Source: Sipunculus nudus (lineage: Eukaryota; Annelida; Sipuncula; Golfingiida; Sipunculidae). Taken from it: DNA of 64,000 nucleotides. The notes under the pieces were generated by a model that ran no database searches, was not told where the DNA came from, and was given only the letters and a program-made list of their open reading frames with translations. The stretch spans positions 49,029,659-49,093,658 of the forward strand of contig CM049313.1 of NCBI GenBank assembly GCA_026874595.1, written 5' to 3'. Positions 48,800-60,860 of this stretch are shown piece after piece. A program made the position numbers and the translations under genes. The first letter of the stretch is position 1. The number at the start of each line of letters is the position of its first letter.

Positions 48800-51700
48800 G
48801 TCAGTGCAAATGAATTATGTTTTTTTATGAGTTAATTGTCTTCATGAATTTGATGTGCATATTAAAAGCCACATGCATCTAAACTGTAGCTTAATAAGTC
48901 TGTGCTTGGTGTCTGTCTGTCCGTCTGTCCGTCTGTCCATGATCCATTAACAGCTACATATCATAAATGTAAGACCCAGAAGGTTCAACTTCCTTAAAAG
49001 GTATAACTATTGGAAATTCAAAATTAAGTTGGAGTTGCAGGGGTAGAACCATGTTTCAGTACTTAAGAAGTTAAAAACCTTGTTTTGTAGAAATAAAAAA
49101 AAATGTTTGTTTTATCAAGAGTGCAGGATAAATTGTCATGAAATTACATGATTGTAATTATCCTGAAGAACCTCAACACCTGTACATCACTCAATTTCTT
49201 CATTTCTTTAATTTTAAGCATATATTTGTATTTTAAGAATGTCAATTGTATCAGCCATTGGCCCATTCTTAACAGGGGCACAAAAAGCAGATTTAACACA
49301 TATTAAAGGTAGCGCTCAAAGGTCAAGACAAGTTCCAATGATTTTCTGAAACAGGAGGCTTGGACAGAGGTCACAAAACCTTATATTACATTGTATTTTC
49401 TATGTTATATGGAAAAAAACATGCTTTAGAATATCGTAGCCAATGGGCAAGAAGTCTGATACTTAGCAGAGCACAATTCTGGCCTTTAAATAAAAAAATA
49501 AATATGCTGACTGGTTTTGGCATTTTTTTTTTGTTTAAAACCCCAAACTAGGTCACTATGACCCATAATTATGTGGTATGGCTTTTTTAATGTACTCCAG
49601 CAAAATGTCGAAAGGATAACCTGAAAGGGACTTAAATACCAAGAAAAGCTGTGTACAAGAATAAACACGCCCAGATACCAGGAAGGAAACGTGTAAAGTA
49701 GGACGCTTCTGTCACCGTCTGCAGTAGTGACAGTCTAATGATTTTTAGCTCAGCTGACTTTCAGTCATGCTGGGCTATAGCGATGGGTCTTTGTCCGGCG
49801 TCCTTCCGTCTGTCCGTCCGGCCGGCCGTCCGTCCGGCCGTCCGGCCGGCCGTCCGTCCGTTAGCAGGGCACAAATCGTAACCGTAGGGGCTAGGGCCAT
49901 GAACCCTATGCAGTCTTAGAGGTTATAAAAAGATCTCCTTGCAAACCTGAAATTAGGTCACTGTGACCTATATTCTCGAAGTTATGGGGTGTGTTTGCAC
50001 CCCCCAGAAATAACTCTTTGAGACAAAATTTTCATCCCAAACCTTCCATCTTTCACATACAGCTCACCTACCAACACGGGAAGAACCATAATTTTTTTTA
50101 GGTCAAAAGGTCAAGGTCACAGGAGCCTCTTCTTTGAAAAGCCTGTGGATGCATTTTAAGCCAACCCTTTCATCCCAATTCTTTGATCTTTCACATATAG
50201 CTCACCTACTAAGTTGGAGAAGAATCCTATAGATTTTGAGGTCACAAGGTCAAAGGTCAGGGTCACAGGATCCACTTCTTTGAAAAGGTAGTGGACACAT
50301 TTCAAGCTAGAGTTTTCATTCCAAACCTTCCAGCACTGATATCGCTTCTCTGCCAACAGGGGAAAAGACCTGTTGATTTTGAGGTCAAAGGTCAAGTTCA
50401 CAGCACCCACTTCTTGCGTGGAGTCATTTTCAGGCAAACTTTTCAATCTGTACCTTCCATCTGTCATATATGGCTTACCTACCAATAAGGGAAGAAGCCT
50501 ATAGATGTTGAGGTCAAAAAGTCAAAGGTCAAGGTCACAATATTTAATTGTTCTAAATGCTTGTGAGCATATTTAAAGTGTAACTGTTCAACCCAAACCT
50601 TCAGTCTTTCACATATGCCACATCTATGCATCACTCAGTTTGACTCAAACTTCATATTTATGGGTCTTTTTGCTTGAATAAATAACTTATTGATTTTGGG
50701 GTCAGCTGGTCAGCAGGTTAAAGGTTGCAGGTCAAAGTTATTCACCCATTGGTTGCCAAGTAATTACACCAGATTTAAGTGGTCAGTAGTTACCCATCAT
50801 TTAGAAAGAATCCAGTTGATATATGGGCAAAAGGCCAAGGTCATAGGTCAGGGATGTTCACAATTACTTATTTTATAGACAATCTCTATTTTTCTTGTAT
50901 ATATAACCATCCCACTCCAGCTGGTACATCTCCCTGTGTGGCTGTAATTGTGAGTGACACTGGTGACATATGACTCCCTTTTGTATCAGCCTATTAAGTG
51001 ATAAGCCTCGGTGATAAGTACCTCTTACTTCATAACAAAAACACTGTTGTCAGAATGCTTCAGCCAGGCATTAAGACTATGAGAGTATAGTATTAAGGTT
51101 TTGCTACTGATTTATAAGATGATGGGAACATTTTGCAGTTTATTTTATGGAATCCTAGCAATAAACTTAGTTTCCTAGATATCTGAATATTTTAATATAT
51201 ATCACCACATATAAAAGCAAGTGTTTGTTCTCATAATATGTGGATGTGTACCTTGATTAAGGATGGCTTTTTGTTTTATTTCAAGACTCTTAGTCATGCT
51301 TTCTGCATTTATTTTCTTTCAGGTTTGGCAGTTTACCTACCCTGCTGACCCCATTGAAAAGCAGAGTGATAATAAAAAATATTGGACTTACACTTTTTAC
51401 AATTGCATATCTATAAATCTAATATGAGGGCCTGGACATGCCTTTTGAATTATTTTGGGCATTTATTACTGGATAATTTGCCCCAAGTTTGGTCTCTTAT
51501 TGGAGAATGTGGGATATCAAATGTCATACTTGTCGATAATCCATTATGTCTGCCAGTTAGCCACCTTAGAAATTCTTTCTTCAGGGCAGTTTCAGTAATT
51601 TTTCTTTAATGTTTGGTCCGATTTAGAGAATGTTTGTTGTCTGATTTCAGACTTGTCAGAAGTCCAATATGGCGACCAGGCAACCATCTTTTAATTCCTT

Positions 51701-52628
51701 AGTTAAAGTGAATGCAGTTGGATGTATATTTATGTAATCTTGTAAAGGATTGGGTCAAATATTTCTGAATAAATATTACCATCATTTATAAAAGTGCAGT
51801 ACAGTTGGCTTGTATTGAATAAAAATTCATACAGAAGCACCTGTTTTTCAATAATTCTTGCATGTATTTCCTTGATTTTTGCTATATATGTTGATCTTAT
51901 TTGTCCTTTGTGGTGTTCCTTTTGAGACTGACAGGTTTCAAGCAAGCTGTTGGAATAGTTCCTGATAGCTTAACAATCATGCATTTTCCTCAGACCATCA
52001 ATTCATTGTGTTTTAACCAGACATAGGTGATATATATTTCTGTTGTCATAGAAAATTTTCAACAAATTGGCAAATTGGTTCTTCAAAATTTGACTGGAAG
52101 TTGTGAATCTCAGTCCATGATGTCACAGGTCATGCTTGGCAGCTGAGCATCATGACCCATGGGTCACTTGTTATAATCAGTGACCCTTCAGTATGTTTCA
52201 AAACGTCTGATCATCAATCTTGCATTGTCATAAATGTGTCTCATAATAAGTCCTTACTAATAACTTCATACCCAAGGCTACTGGAAAGACACAAAGGATA
52301 TAGAATTGTTACTTAATATATTAGCAAACATGTAGGTCTATAGACCAGACGTTATAATATGTTATGTGTGTATATGATCAGAAATAACTTACAGCTAATG
52401 CATTCCCATTGATCAATAATGTTATAACAAATTATTCCCAATACTTGTATGCAGTGACATCATACTATAAACCCTTTAATTTACCTTTACCCCTCCCTTT
52501 CTAAAAGAAAATAATTAAATGCTTTGTAAAATATGCTAAAATATCTAACTAGCATATATTCTTTGTATTGTGTAATGCTTTTGAATCATATTTATTGTGT
52601 AATTTTAAGACTTCTTTTTTTTTTGCAG
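48800..52628 (+). other. Gene B intron 2 with repeats
   Basis: It contains a SINE-like or MITE-like block at 49745-50870 that includes a GTCC/GGCC simple repeat and AGGTCA arrays. A possible acceptor near 51321 followed by an open stretch (reading VWQFTYPADPIEK) has no matching donor and is not accepted. A conserved repeat tail, GCTGAGCATCATGACCCATG, lies at about 52142. Confidence 0.65.
49745..50870. repeat. Dispersed repeat: TTAGCTCAGCTGAC start, GTCC run and AGGTCA arrays, copy 3
   Basis: It begins TTTAGCTCAGCTGACTTTCA, passes through a GC-only run of GTCC/GGCC (about 49797-49862), then degenerate units like those at 36541 and 40800. Perfect AGGTCA-A-AGGTCA pairs lie at 50247-50259 and 50382-50394. 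Confidence 0.85.
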
Positions 52629-52760
52629 CATGTTGGGACACTGCAGATTGGCCCGGGCACCCAGGTCAAAAATATTGGAAAAGATAGTAAAAAGAAAGGC
52701 TACCAAATAGAGGTCCTGTCCACTTCAGCGACTGGACATAAACTTACAAATAAATTTAAG
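52629..52760 (+). CDS. Gene B (STAP-like adaptor) exon 3: PH strands 4-7
   Basis: This exon encodes residues 68-111, starting HVGTLQIGPGTQVKNIG. It follows the T-run acceptor TTTTTTGCAG and ends AAG|GTGAGA, both phase 0. The alternating hydrophobic pattern (VGTLQI, GYQIEVLST, HKLTNKFK) fits the second sheet of a PH domain. Lysine-rich loops (KDSKKKG) could contact phosphoinositides, but specific binding cannot be read from sequence. An open frame runs from 52533 through this exon and past the donor; only the middle is exonic. Confidence 0.8.
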
Positions 52761-52966
52761 GTGAGATCAAGTAGTTATGTGAGAGAACCCTGGTGTTATA
52801 TACAATATTAATGGAAATATATTATTACATAATTTTCAGAACAGATGGCAACATTTATAAGCACTTTTATTAATAATATATTATTACTGTTTTCACTACA
52901 TAGTATACAGATCAAAGTTTATTTAACTTGAATATTTAATAAAGTTTCATCAGGGCATTTTCTTTT

Positions 52967-53390
52967 CAGGGCTGACATTAATGTTTGAAAGACTTGCAAA
53001 GAAGGGCAAGTTATATCTAGCTTTTATTTGCCCAGTATGAATATTTACTTGTCCCATAAAAATCTTTGATGGCAGTATTGAAACAATAAGGATGTTCGAC
53101 ATAATTATTAACAATAAACATGTTCAAATGTTTGTTTGTTAATAATATTTTACTTAAGTATTTGCACACATAAACATACAGGAAATTTAAGATAGAGGTA
53201 TTACAACAAGATTTCATTTCTCCAAGAAAAAAACTGCAGATTAGTTAATATTCAGGCCTTTGGTGACAGGTATATATTTATTCACTTTCCCAGTCAGGCA
53301 AGTGGAAGCTGACTTTTTGTTGCCCTGCATCCATTTTCTTGAACTTTTACTTGCCTTGGGCAACCAGTTAACTGTTAACTTTGAGCCCTG
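52967..53390. mobile_element. MITE with CAGGGCT inverted ends, larger copy
   Basis: The left end CAGGGCTGACATTAATGTTT mirrors the complemented right end CAGGGCTCAAAGTTAACAGT. Internal TTGCCC words match the copies at 43262 and 34793-35610. It is about 424 bp and non-coding. Confidence 0.75.
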
Positions 53391-53514
53391 CTTTCTTGTA
53401 TTTTATCCAGTTTAAGGGGCCAATCTGACCTTTATAAACTAAAGGTAATCCCTCAGAGCTTTTATATAATTAGGCCAGAAATCGTTGATATCACCCTACA
53501 CAGGCTGCTTTTTA

Positions 53515-53860
53515 GCTTAGCTGACTCTAAGTCATCTGAGCTATAGTCGTGGTCCTTTATCCGTCAGCTGTTCTTCTGTCTGTCTGTCCATCTGTCCGTC
53601 CATCCGTTAAACTCGCACGTTTTGAAACCATTGTATCTACAAATTTGAAATTCAGCAAACCATTAGGTGTACCCCAAAATCTCCTACCATACCGAAATCT
53701 GGGTCCATCGGACTTCCTTCCTTCATAATATTAAGGGAAAAACAACCGGTTTCCATTAAAAACCCATTGTTACACTTCAAAACTGCCTAATATCAAAACC
53801 ACTGACCTGATATTGATCATTAGTTCACTCTGTGAACTTATGCCATGGCGCAGCGTCTGA
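53515..53860. repeat. Dispersed repeat head leading into the tandem array
   Basis: It starts TTAGCTTAGCTGACTCTAAG and contains CTGTCTGTCCATCTGTCCGT, resembling the heads at 49745 and 59998. It ends at GTTCACTCTGTGAACTTATG, immediately before the 339-bp array. Confidence 0.7.
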
Positions 53861-53879
53861 CATCCACTGTCCGCTGTCA

Positions 53880-55780
53880 ACTGTCGATCGTCCACCGTCT
53901 GTTACCAAATATCTCAACAGCCACAGCAGCTACCTTCATGAAATTTTGCAGAATTGATGATCATGGGATGGACATGCAAGAATATACTTTTGGTGGCGCC
54001 ACCTTTGTTGACCTACTTTCTGCGGGACGAAATGGTCTTTTCCACTTCTTACAAGATAAGTCAAAAAGTATTAATATTTTGGCCTTCATATCATAGTCAA
54101 CAGTTCCTTAGAAGAAGGGGAATAATTTGTGTGTAAATTCAGTGAGGTCATTTTCAAGATGGCCTCTCTACGGAACTTCAAATCATGTCGATCACAAAAT
54201 ATGACAACTTGATGTGTTTCCATACAGGGTGTATTGTCTGGAACTAAATATCTGAGGAACTGCTGCAGCCTTCAGTTTCAAATTTCACAGGAATATTGAT
54301 CATGTGACTGCTCAATGATTTTGACCTCCAGGTGGCGCCACCTGTGTTGACCTACTTTCTGCGGGATGAAATGGTCTTTTCCACTTCTTCCGAAATAAAG
54401 TCTTAAAGTACTAATATTTTGGCCTTCATATCATAGTCAGCAGTCCTTAGAGTAAGGGGAATAATTTGAGTATAAATTCAATCAAGTCTTTTTCAAGATG
54501 GCGTCTCTACAGAACTTCAAATTCTGTCGATTGCAAAATATGACAACTTGATGTGTTTCTATACATGATGTATTGTCTGTTACCAAATATCTGAGAAACT
54601 GCTGCAGCCTTCAGTTTCAAATTTCACAGGAATATTGATCATGTGACTGCTCAATGATTTTTACCTGCAGGTGGCGCCACCTGTGTTGAGCTACTTCTAC
54701 AGGCTGTAATGGTCTTTTCTGCTTTTTCCAAGATATGTCATAAAGTATTAATATTTTGGCCTTCATATCATAGTCAGCAGTTCCTTAGAGGAAGGGGAAT
54801 GATTTGAGTTTAAATTCAATCAAGTCTTTTTCAAGATGGCGTCTCTGCAGAACTTCAAATTCTGTTGATTGCAAAATATGACAAGTTGATGTGTTTCTAT
54901 ACATGATGTATTGTCTGTTACCAAATATATGAGGAACTGCTGCAGCCTTCAGTTTCAAATTTTACAGGAATATTGATTATGTGACTGCTGAATGATTTTG
55001 ACCTGCAGGTGGCGCCAGCTGTGTTGACCTACTTTCTACAGGCTGTAATGGTCTTTTCTGATTTTTCCAAGAAATGTCATAAAGTATAAATACTTTGGTT
55101 TTCATATCATAGTCAACAGTTACTAGGAGGAAGGGAAATAATAATTTGAGTATAAATTCAGTCAAGTCATTTTCAAGATGGCATATCTATGGAACTTCAA
55201 ATTGTGACAATTGCAAAATTTGACAACTTGATGTGTTTCCATACAGGATGTATTGTCTGTTACCAAATATCACAGGAACTGTTGCAGCCTTCAGTTTCAA
55301 ATTTCACAGGAATATTGATCATGTGACTGCTCAATGATTTTGACCTCCAGGTGGCGCCACCTTTGTTGACCTACTTTCTGCGGGACGAAATGGTCTTTTC
55401 CACTTCTTACAAGATAAGTCACAAAGTATTAATATTTTGGCCTTCATATCATAGTTACAGATCCTTAGAGGAAGGGGAATAATTTGAGTATAAATTCAGT
55501 CAAGTCATTCTTAAGATGGCGTCTCTACGGAACTTCAAATTTTGTCAATCATAAAATTTAACAACTTAATGTGTTTTTCATAAATGATGTATTGTCTGTT
55601 ACCAAATATCTTAGGAACTGCTGCAGCCTTCAGTTTCAAATTTCACAGGAATATTGATCATGTGACTGCTTAATGGTTTTGACCTGCAGGTGGCGCTACC
55701 TGTGTTTAGCTACTTTCAGCAGGCTGTAATGGTCTTTTCTGATTTTATCCATAATATGTCATTAAGTATTTATTTGTTAT
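53880..55780. repeat. 339-bp tandem array, about 5.5 copies
   Basis: The marker GGTGGCGCCACC or a one-base variant recurs near 53992, 54331, 54670, 55008, 55350 and 55689, a spacing of 338-342 bp. Each unit also carries TGGTCTTTTCCACTTCTT, CTTCATATCATAGTC, TTTTCAAGATGGC and TATTGTCTGTTACCAAATAT. GGTGGCGCCACC is a perfect 12-bp palindrome. A single diverged copy of the marker lies near 36392. Confidence 0.95.
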
Positions 55781-55974
55781 AATCTGCCAAAACAGAGTCT
55801 CCTCTGAGACTCTTGGACTGATCTTTCTGAAACATTTTTTTTTAATCACCTGCCAAAATGCACAGTAATTCACAGAGTGAACATTAGACCCCTAGGTCTC
55901 TTGTTTTTAATATATCAGTTCCTCTATATATTTCCTATATTCATACCAGAAATTAGTTCAGTATTTTATAAATT

Positions 55975-56935
55975 CTTGAAGTTATGGGCCCCATCATAAT
56001 GCACTTTCAGGAAATCTATTTACTCCCATAACTTGAGAATTACTGAAGCTAGAGACTTTTTTCAGGTATGTAACTATATATAATCGAGATTCAATTTTAT
56101 ATCCAAAATTAGTTCTGAATTTTTCAAATTTATAAGTTATTAACATTAATATGAAAGCATTACCTTAAATTTTGTCTAGATTTGACCATGGCACATATTG
56201 TTCCTGTAATGCTGTGGATTCAATGTTCATAGCATGTTGTCATTAGCGTTTTATCTATTAACATCTGAAATTTGAAACCAGTTGATCAAAAATTGTAGAT
56301 ATTATTCAAGTAATCAAGTATTTGATTTTATGCAGTTTGCTAGAGCTCAGCACCCCAGCTTCCTAGGCCAGATCTCAGCTCCAAAAATTTGGCATACCAA
56401 AAGTTTGGTCACTAGGACGACATTCCTTCTAGATATTAAGAAAAAACTTCAATTTTCCATTAAAAACCCATTGTTACACTTCGAGACCACCTAATATCAA
56501 AACCACTGATCTGACTTTGACCATATATAATATACATGTTCTTCTATACACTCCATATGCACATGGCTAGAAATGATGTCAGTATTGCCTAATTGTTTTA
56601 AGTTATGGGCCCAAACATAATGCATTTTGTAAAAAATCAAGAAATATATTTACTCCCTTAACATGAGAATTGCTTAAGGTAGAGATTTTCTGCCAGGAAT
56701 ATAACATTATTTAATCAAGATTCAATTGAATTCCCAAAATTAGTTCTGAATTTTTCAAATGATATAAATTATTAGCATCAATATAATATCAGTACTTTAA
56801 ATTTTGCCCAATTTTTGCCATGGCATGTTTTTCCCCTGTAAGCACTGTTAATTTAATTTTCATATCTTGCACAAGTAAGAATTTTAGCTTTTAAATTCTG
56901 AACTTATAAAAGGAATTGATCAAAAACTGGCTTTT
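55975..56935. repeat. Two-copy dispersed repeat, spacing about 626 bp
   Basis: AGTTATGGGCCC, ATAATGCA, CTCCCATAACTTGAGAATT, GAGATTCAATT, AAAATTAGTTCTGAATTTTT and CCATGGCA occur in order from about 55979 and again from about 56606. A partial third copy lies at about 57785-57900. Confidence 0.85.
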
Positions 56936-57987
56936 ATTAAAGTTTTTATGAGACAATTTCACACCTAGGCTGTACTGAAGCCCCTTTATATGTCCCCACA
57001 TTGACCTTTCAGGCAAATTATGCATGCTTGAAGCGAGGCACTCTGCAGCCAGCCAGCTCTTGGGTGGCTTCAGCTGGATCTAACTGTCCAACCCCCTCCT
57101 CTAGTATTTGTTTTGGCCATAAACATAACAATAAACTTTATTATTTATTATTGGTTTATGATAAGAACTTAAAAAAATAAATGGAAAAGGAATTTTTAGT
57201 TAATGAGTTACAGGGAATTACCTTGCAGTTACTGATCATTTATGGATCTTCCAAGGATGGCCAAAGTTGTATTTCAAATGACACCATGCAGTCACAATTA
57301 GGTATTTTTAATTTCAACCATAAAAATGAAAAATAAATAATTAAAAAAAATTTGTTTTTTACTTTTAGGGATTATATGAAGCAAGATAATAATAGACAAG
57401 GATGCAGTTGATTATATTAAATTAATCTAAATTTCCAGGTCTTTCCAGGTGTTTTAACTTGTTGGTTATATTTATTACAAATTAAAAAAAATAAATAAAT
57501 ATGTAAAAAATTTAAAATATTACTCAGACAAGCAATCATTAAAGATTGTAATATTTTTTACTTGTAACTCGTGGTTATATCAGTTGTTACATGATACTGG
57601 CTAAATAATCAAAATTTATATTACTGATCCTTTATTTCAGTTAATAAAATTGAACATTCCCAACTCCAGTTTGCTCCTGGTATAATATATTGGGTGTTTT
57701 GATCCTTGGATTAATTTTAACACATGTATTAGTTTCATAGCTGAGAATACTTTTCTTTTTTTTCCTGATACAATTTAAAAAATATAAATATTCAAATTTT
57801 TTCTGTTAGTGCTGTGGATTTAATTTTCACAGCACACACATAAGCATTTCATCTGTTAAAATTTGAAATTTGAGATCAATTGATCAAAAACTGTAGATTT
57901 CATTCACGTTTTTTTAAGCACCATGTCATGATTGTTTACATCAGGTCAGTATAAATGCAGTGTACTGGGCAGTTACATACCAGAGAG

Positions 57988-57997
57988 CCTCTCTTTT

Positions 57998-58043
<46 letters not shown>

Positions 58044-58122
58044 CATGACAGTCTAGCTCTCTCTCTCCTGCTTTTTCTCTTTCTCTCTCCATCTCCCTTT
58101 CTCTCTCTCTCTCTCTCTCTCA
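57988..58122. repeat. CT microsatellite
   Basis: CT-rich simple repeats with short interruptions. Ser/Leu-rich and Arg/Glu-rich frames on the two strands are artefacts. Confidence 0.95.
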
Positions 58123-58994
58123 CCCATCCTAATTGCCTCCCGTCCTTCCTCCATCCCATTCTGTTGACAGCTGGTACTATAAACTAGATACATTAGCTAT
58201 AAATATTGATGAATCAACTGAAATATTCACAATCACATGTATATACTTATACTGTAAATTTATAGTAACATTTGTAAACCTGAAAAAAATTTTATATTTA
58301 AAAAAAGGAATTAATGCAAATATTGTTAATTTTTTCCTGGCTCAGTAGAATGGGAAAAAATGGTTTGCTTTGTTTCGCCATCTTTCTGATTGTTTTAAAT
58401 ATTCAATAATCATGAATAAATTTTTTTCTTATAAGCACTGTTGAATTAAATTTCATATCCTGTATGTATATGCAAGGGTGTTGTAACTCTCAGCATCGCC
58501 TTCTTCATCCCACTGAGCCTATGCTCCTTGGCACTGTGAACAATAGTTCTATGGCTGTAGCATAAAATTTAAGACATCATGTCATACAGTCACAAATTCA
58601 TAAATCCCCTCATCAGCATAGTTAATCAGAACCTTATATCTGTCAAATTGAAATCTTGCAGTTTTCCATACACTATAGATCCTTCAACAAATAGCCTTAT
58701 CATCATTATACCACTGCTTAGTATACTGTCATTGTATTCATATTTACTCAAATAAATTGTTTTTTCCAACCCCTCCAAAATAATTAAAAAATAAACCACT
58801 ATACTTTACTCCATATTTATCTCTCAGTCAGGTTATTTCATATATCATTTACTCACATATTACATTACATTCCTTTATAAAAGCCCAGCATGACCATGAT
58901 ATTCATAATCTTTATCGACTCAATATAGTATCACAATGTTGAAACATTTATAGTCCAATCGTGATCAGCTGAGCGCCGTGACCCATGGGTCCCT

Positions 58995-59343
58995 TGTTTT
59001 GTTTTTATAAGTGTTTTTATAATATGTGGGGTTCCACCAAAATAATTAAAACAAGTTAGACAAGGGCATCATAGTGGCACAGCTTTGCATTTAGCGTTTT
59101 GCAACAAGTGACCTTTCTAACGCCGCATATTGGCAATCAACCACTTTAGGTGTCATGTTTTTCCTGTTTGTCAACATTGCCATGTTTACAAACATGATGT
59201 TTATTAAAGGATTAATTCATCCTTCTCGAAGGGGTTATAAGAATTTTACACAACCAAAATTACTCATAGGTAAATAATATATACACAGGAAGCCAGAAAT
59301 CACATAAATTTTTTCCAAAATGGAGGTGAATGGGCACCTTTAA
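58995..59343. mobile_element. TTAA-flanked MITE, 5'-truncated copy
   Basis: The right end reads GGAGGTGAATGGGCACCTTT with TTAA at 59340-59343, matching the inverted end at 38410. Internal CTGTTTGTCAACATTGCC and CCAGAAATCACATAAATTTT match the other copies. The left end is missing and abuts the repeat tail GACCCATGGGTCCCTTG. Confidence 0.75.
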
Positions 59344-59437
59344 ATATTCCATGCAACTAGCTCATCAGCAACAGTAGAATGAATGTGTACATGATTTTCA
59401 CAACAAGTTCAGGATGTTTTAAATTTCTGTATTTCAG

Positions 59438-59494
59438 TTTGAGAATGCGAATGGAAGGGACCTGTGGAAAGCCTTTATATTAGGAATAGCAAAT
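59438..59494 (+). CDS. Gene B (STAP-like adaptor) exon 4: PH C-terminal helix
   Basis: This 19-codon exon encodes residues 112-130. GRDLWKAFILGIAN contains the near-invariant tryptophan (W121) of the PH C-terminal helix and closely resembles the EMWKGFILTV/EWRGFILTV helix of STAP2/STAP1. The borders are TTTCAG and GTAAGT, both phase 0. Together with the following GDIPKDIHIMPGQ, which resembles the VPTDLTLLPGH/VPQNVSLLPGQ segment of STAP proteins, this is the main basis for the family assignment. Confidence 0.8.
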
Positions 59495-60860
59495 GTAAGT
59501 ATAGGCTGTAACATTAGTATATCTTTGATCTAACAAACCTTCCTGAGACTATTATTTCTGTAGTGCAGTAATCAAAAACTTTTAATTTCATTGTGAAATG
59601 TTTCAGCAAACAAATTCTAATATATGAAATTTCATCACCTATAAGCTTGTCAATATATGTCCTTATTTCTCAGCTTTTGATATAACTCGGTCTTTTGTGA
59701 GAGAAAAGTTTTCCTTTTTTTGCATTTGACATGGACATAAGAATTTATTAACTACCATTAAGAAAAATTAATTCTTTATTAATTTAGTTGACAATTGTAA
59801 TTATAATTAAATAAAAAGTTGTTATTTGTCAACTTTTCTAATTGGATATTACCAAATTAAATGAAACATTCAGATTGGGAATAGTATAATTTATTCTTCA
59901 TATATGGAAGGTTATGAAAGTAGTGCAGTGGTTCAACAGTTTGTTGGAAAATGTAAATATTGCAACCTTGATAATGGCACTCCTTAAGAATTAAGATTTT
60001 CATCTCAGCTAACCACAGGTCATCTGAGCTTTGGCGATCCCTCTGTGTACCTTGTCTGTCCAGTTGTCTCTGTCCATCCATTAACTATAGGCACAAATTG
60101 TAACCATTTGACCTAGAATCTGCTAACAAGACATCAAGGTAGGCCTCCATAAATCTCCTTGCATTCTAAAATGTAGCTCACTGTGACCACTATTTTGTTA
60201 CCCAAACTTTTGTATGTTTTTAGAACTTCAGACAGACTTGGGTTAGTTCTGGGCTGCAAAACAAAAAAAAATTTTTACTCAACCCTAAAACTAAACATTG
60301 TGCATCAACTGCACATATAACAATATTACCCGGTAGAAAAATAAAGAAATTGGCCCTGCCAGATTCACAGAACAGTTGCGGGCACAATAAACAAATTTTA
60401 ACATTTCCAGCTGTTGATGTATGATATTCATACTTTAGATTAATTATCTGAGTAATGATTGCATCTTTCTGAAGTATGGCAATTAGCTTATTGATCATGG
60501 ATAGTCCTTTCAGCTGTTGAGGTAGGCTTCTTTCACAATCTACATTTTCTTTATTTTTACACATTTCTTTATTGTATATTTTGTTCTTAGCTGGCCATTT
60601 GTTTACAAGGCACAAATCATAACAACTTGACCTAGAAATTTTAACTTAATATCCAGGTAGTTCCTTGTTAAATCTCAGTGCATATAAAAAATGAGGCCAC
60701 ACCTTTTGAGAGTTACATATGTATTTTAGCACTCTAAAATTGTTACATTACAGACTTTTGAAGTTGGCTGAGTGTCATGACCCATGGGTCACTTGTTAAA
60801 TAATTTTTCCTTAATTGTTGCATGGTTTTGACAGTTAAGTGATGTGTTTGTATTTTATAG
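59495..60860 (+). other. Gene B intron 4 with a dispersed repeat
   Basis: A repeat starting CATCTCAGCTAACCACAGGT near 60001 carries CTTGTCTGTCCAGTTGTC and a right end GACCCATGGGTCACTTGTTA near 60779, like the heads and tails at 49745, 52142 and 58979. No exon was recognised. A minus-strand frame at 60220-60615 (131 codons) falls inside this repeat, has no family features and is not called as a gene. Confidence 0.7.

Larger units (their letters stand above)
52761..59437 (+). other. Gene B intron 3 with tandem and dispersed repeats
   Basis: It holds a CAGGGCT-family MITE, a 339-bp tandem array, a two-copy ~626-bp-spaced repeat, a CT microsatellite and a TTAA-family MITE end, described separately. 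Frames at 53845-54096 and 56282-56494 are repeat-derived. A partial TTAA-family fragment lies at about 53411-53512. Confidence 0.7.

Noticed and set aside
51316..51423. Possible extra gene B exon after CTTTCAG near 51321
   Set aside because: The stretch is open for about 34 codons but has no donor before its stop, and the PH domain is already continuous without it.
57941..58187. Arg/Glu-rich and Ser/Leu-rich frames
   Set aside because: They are translations of a CT microsatellite.
60220..60615. 131-codon minus-strand frame
   Set aside because: It lies within a dispersed repeat in intron 4, has no recognised domain and no splice partners.
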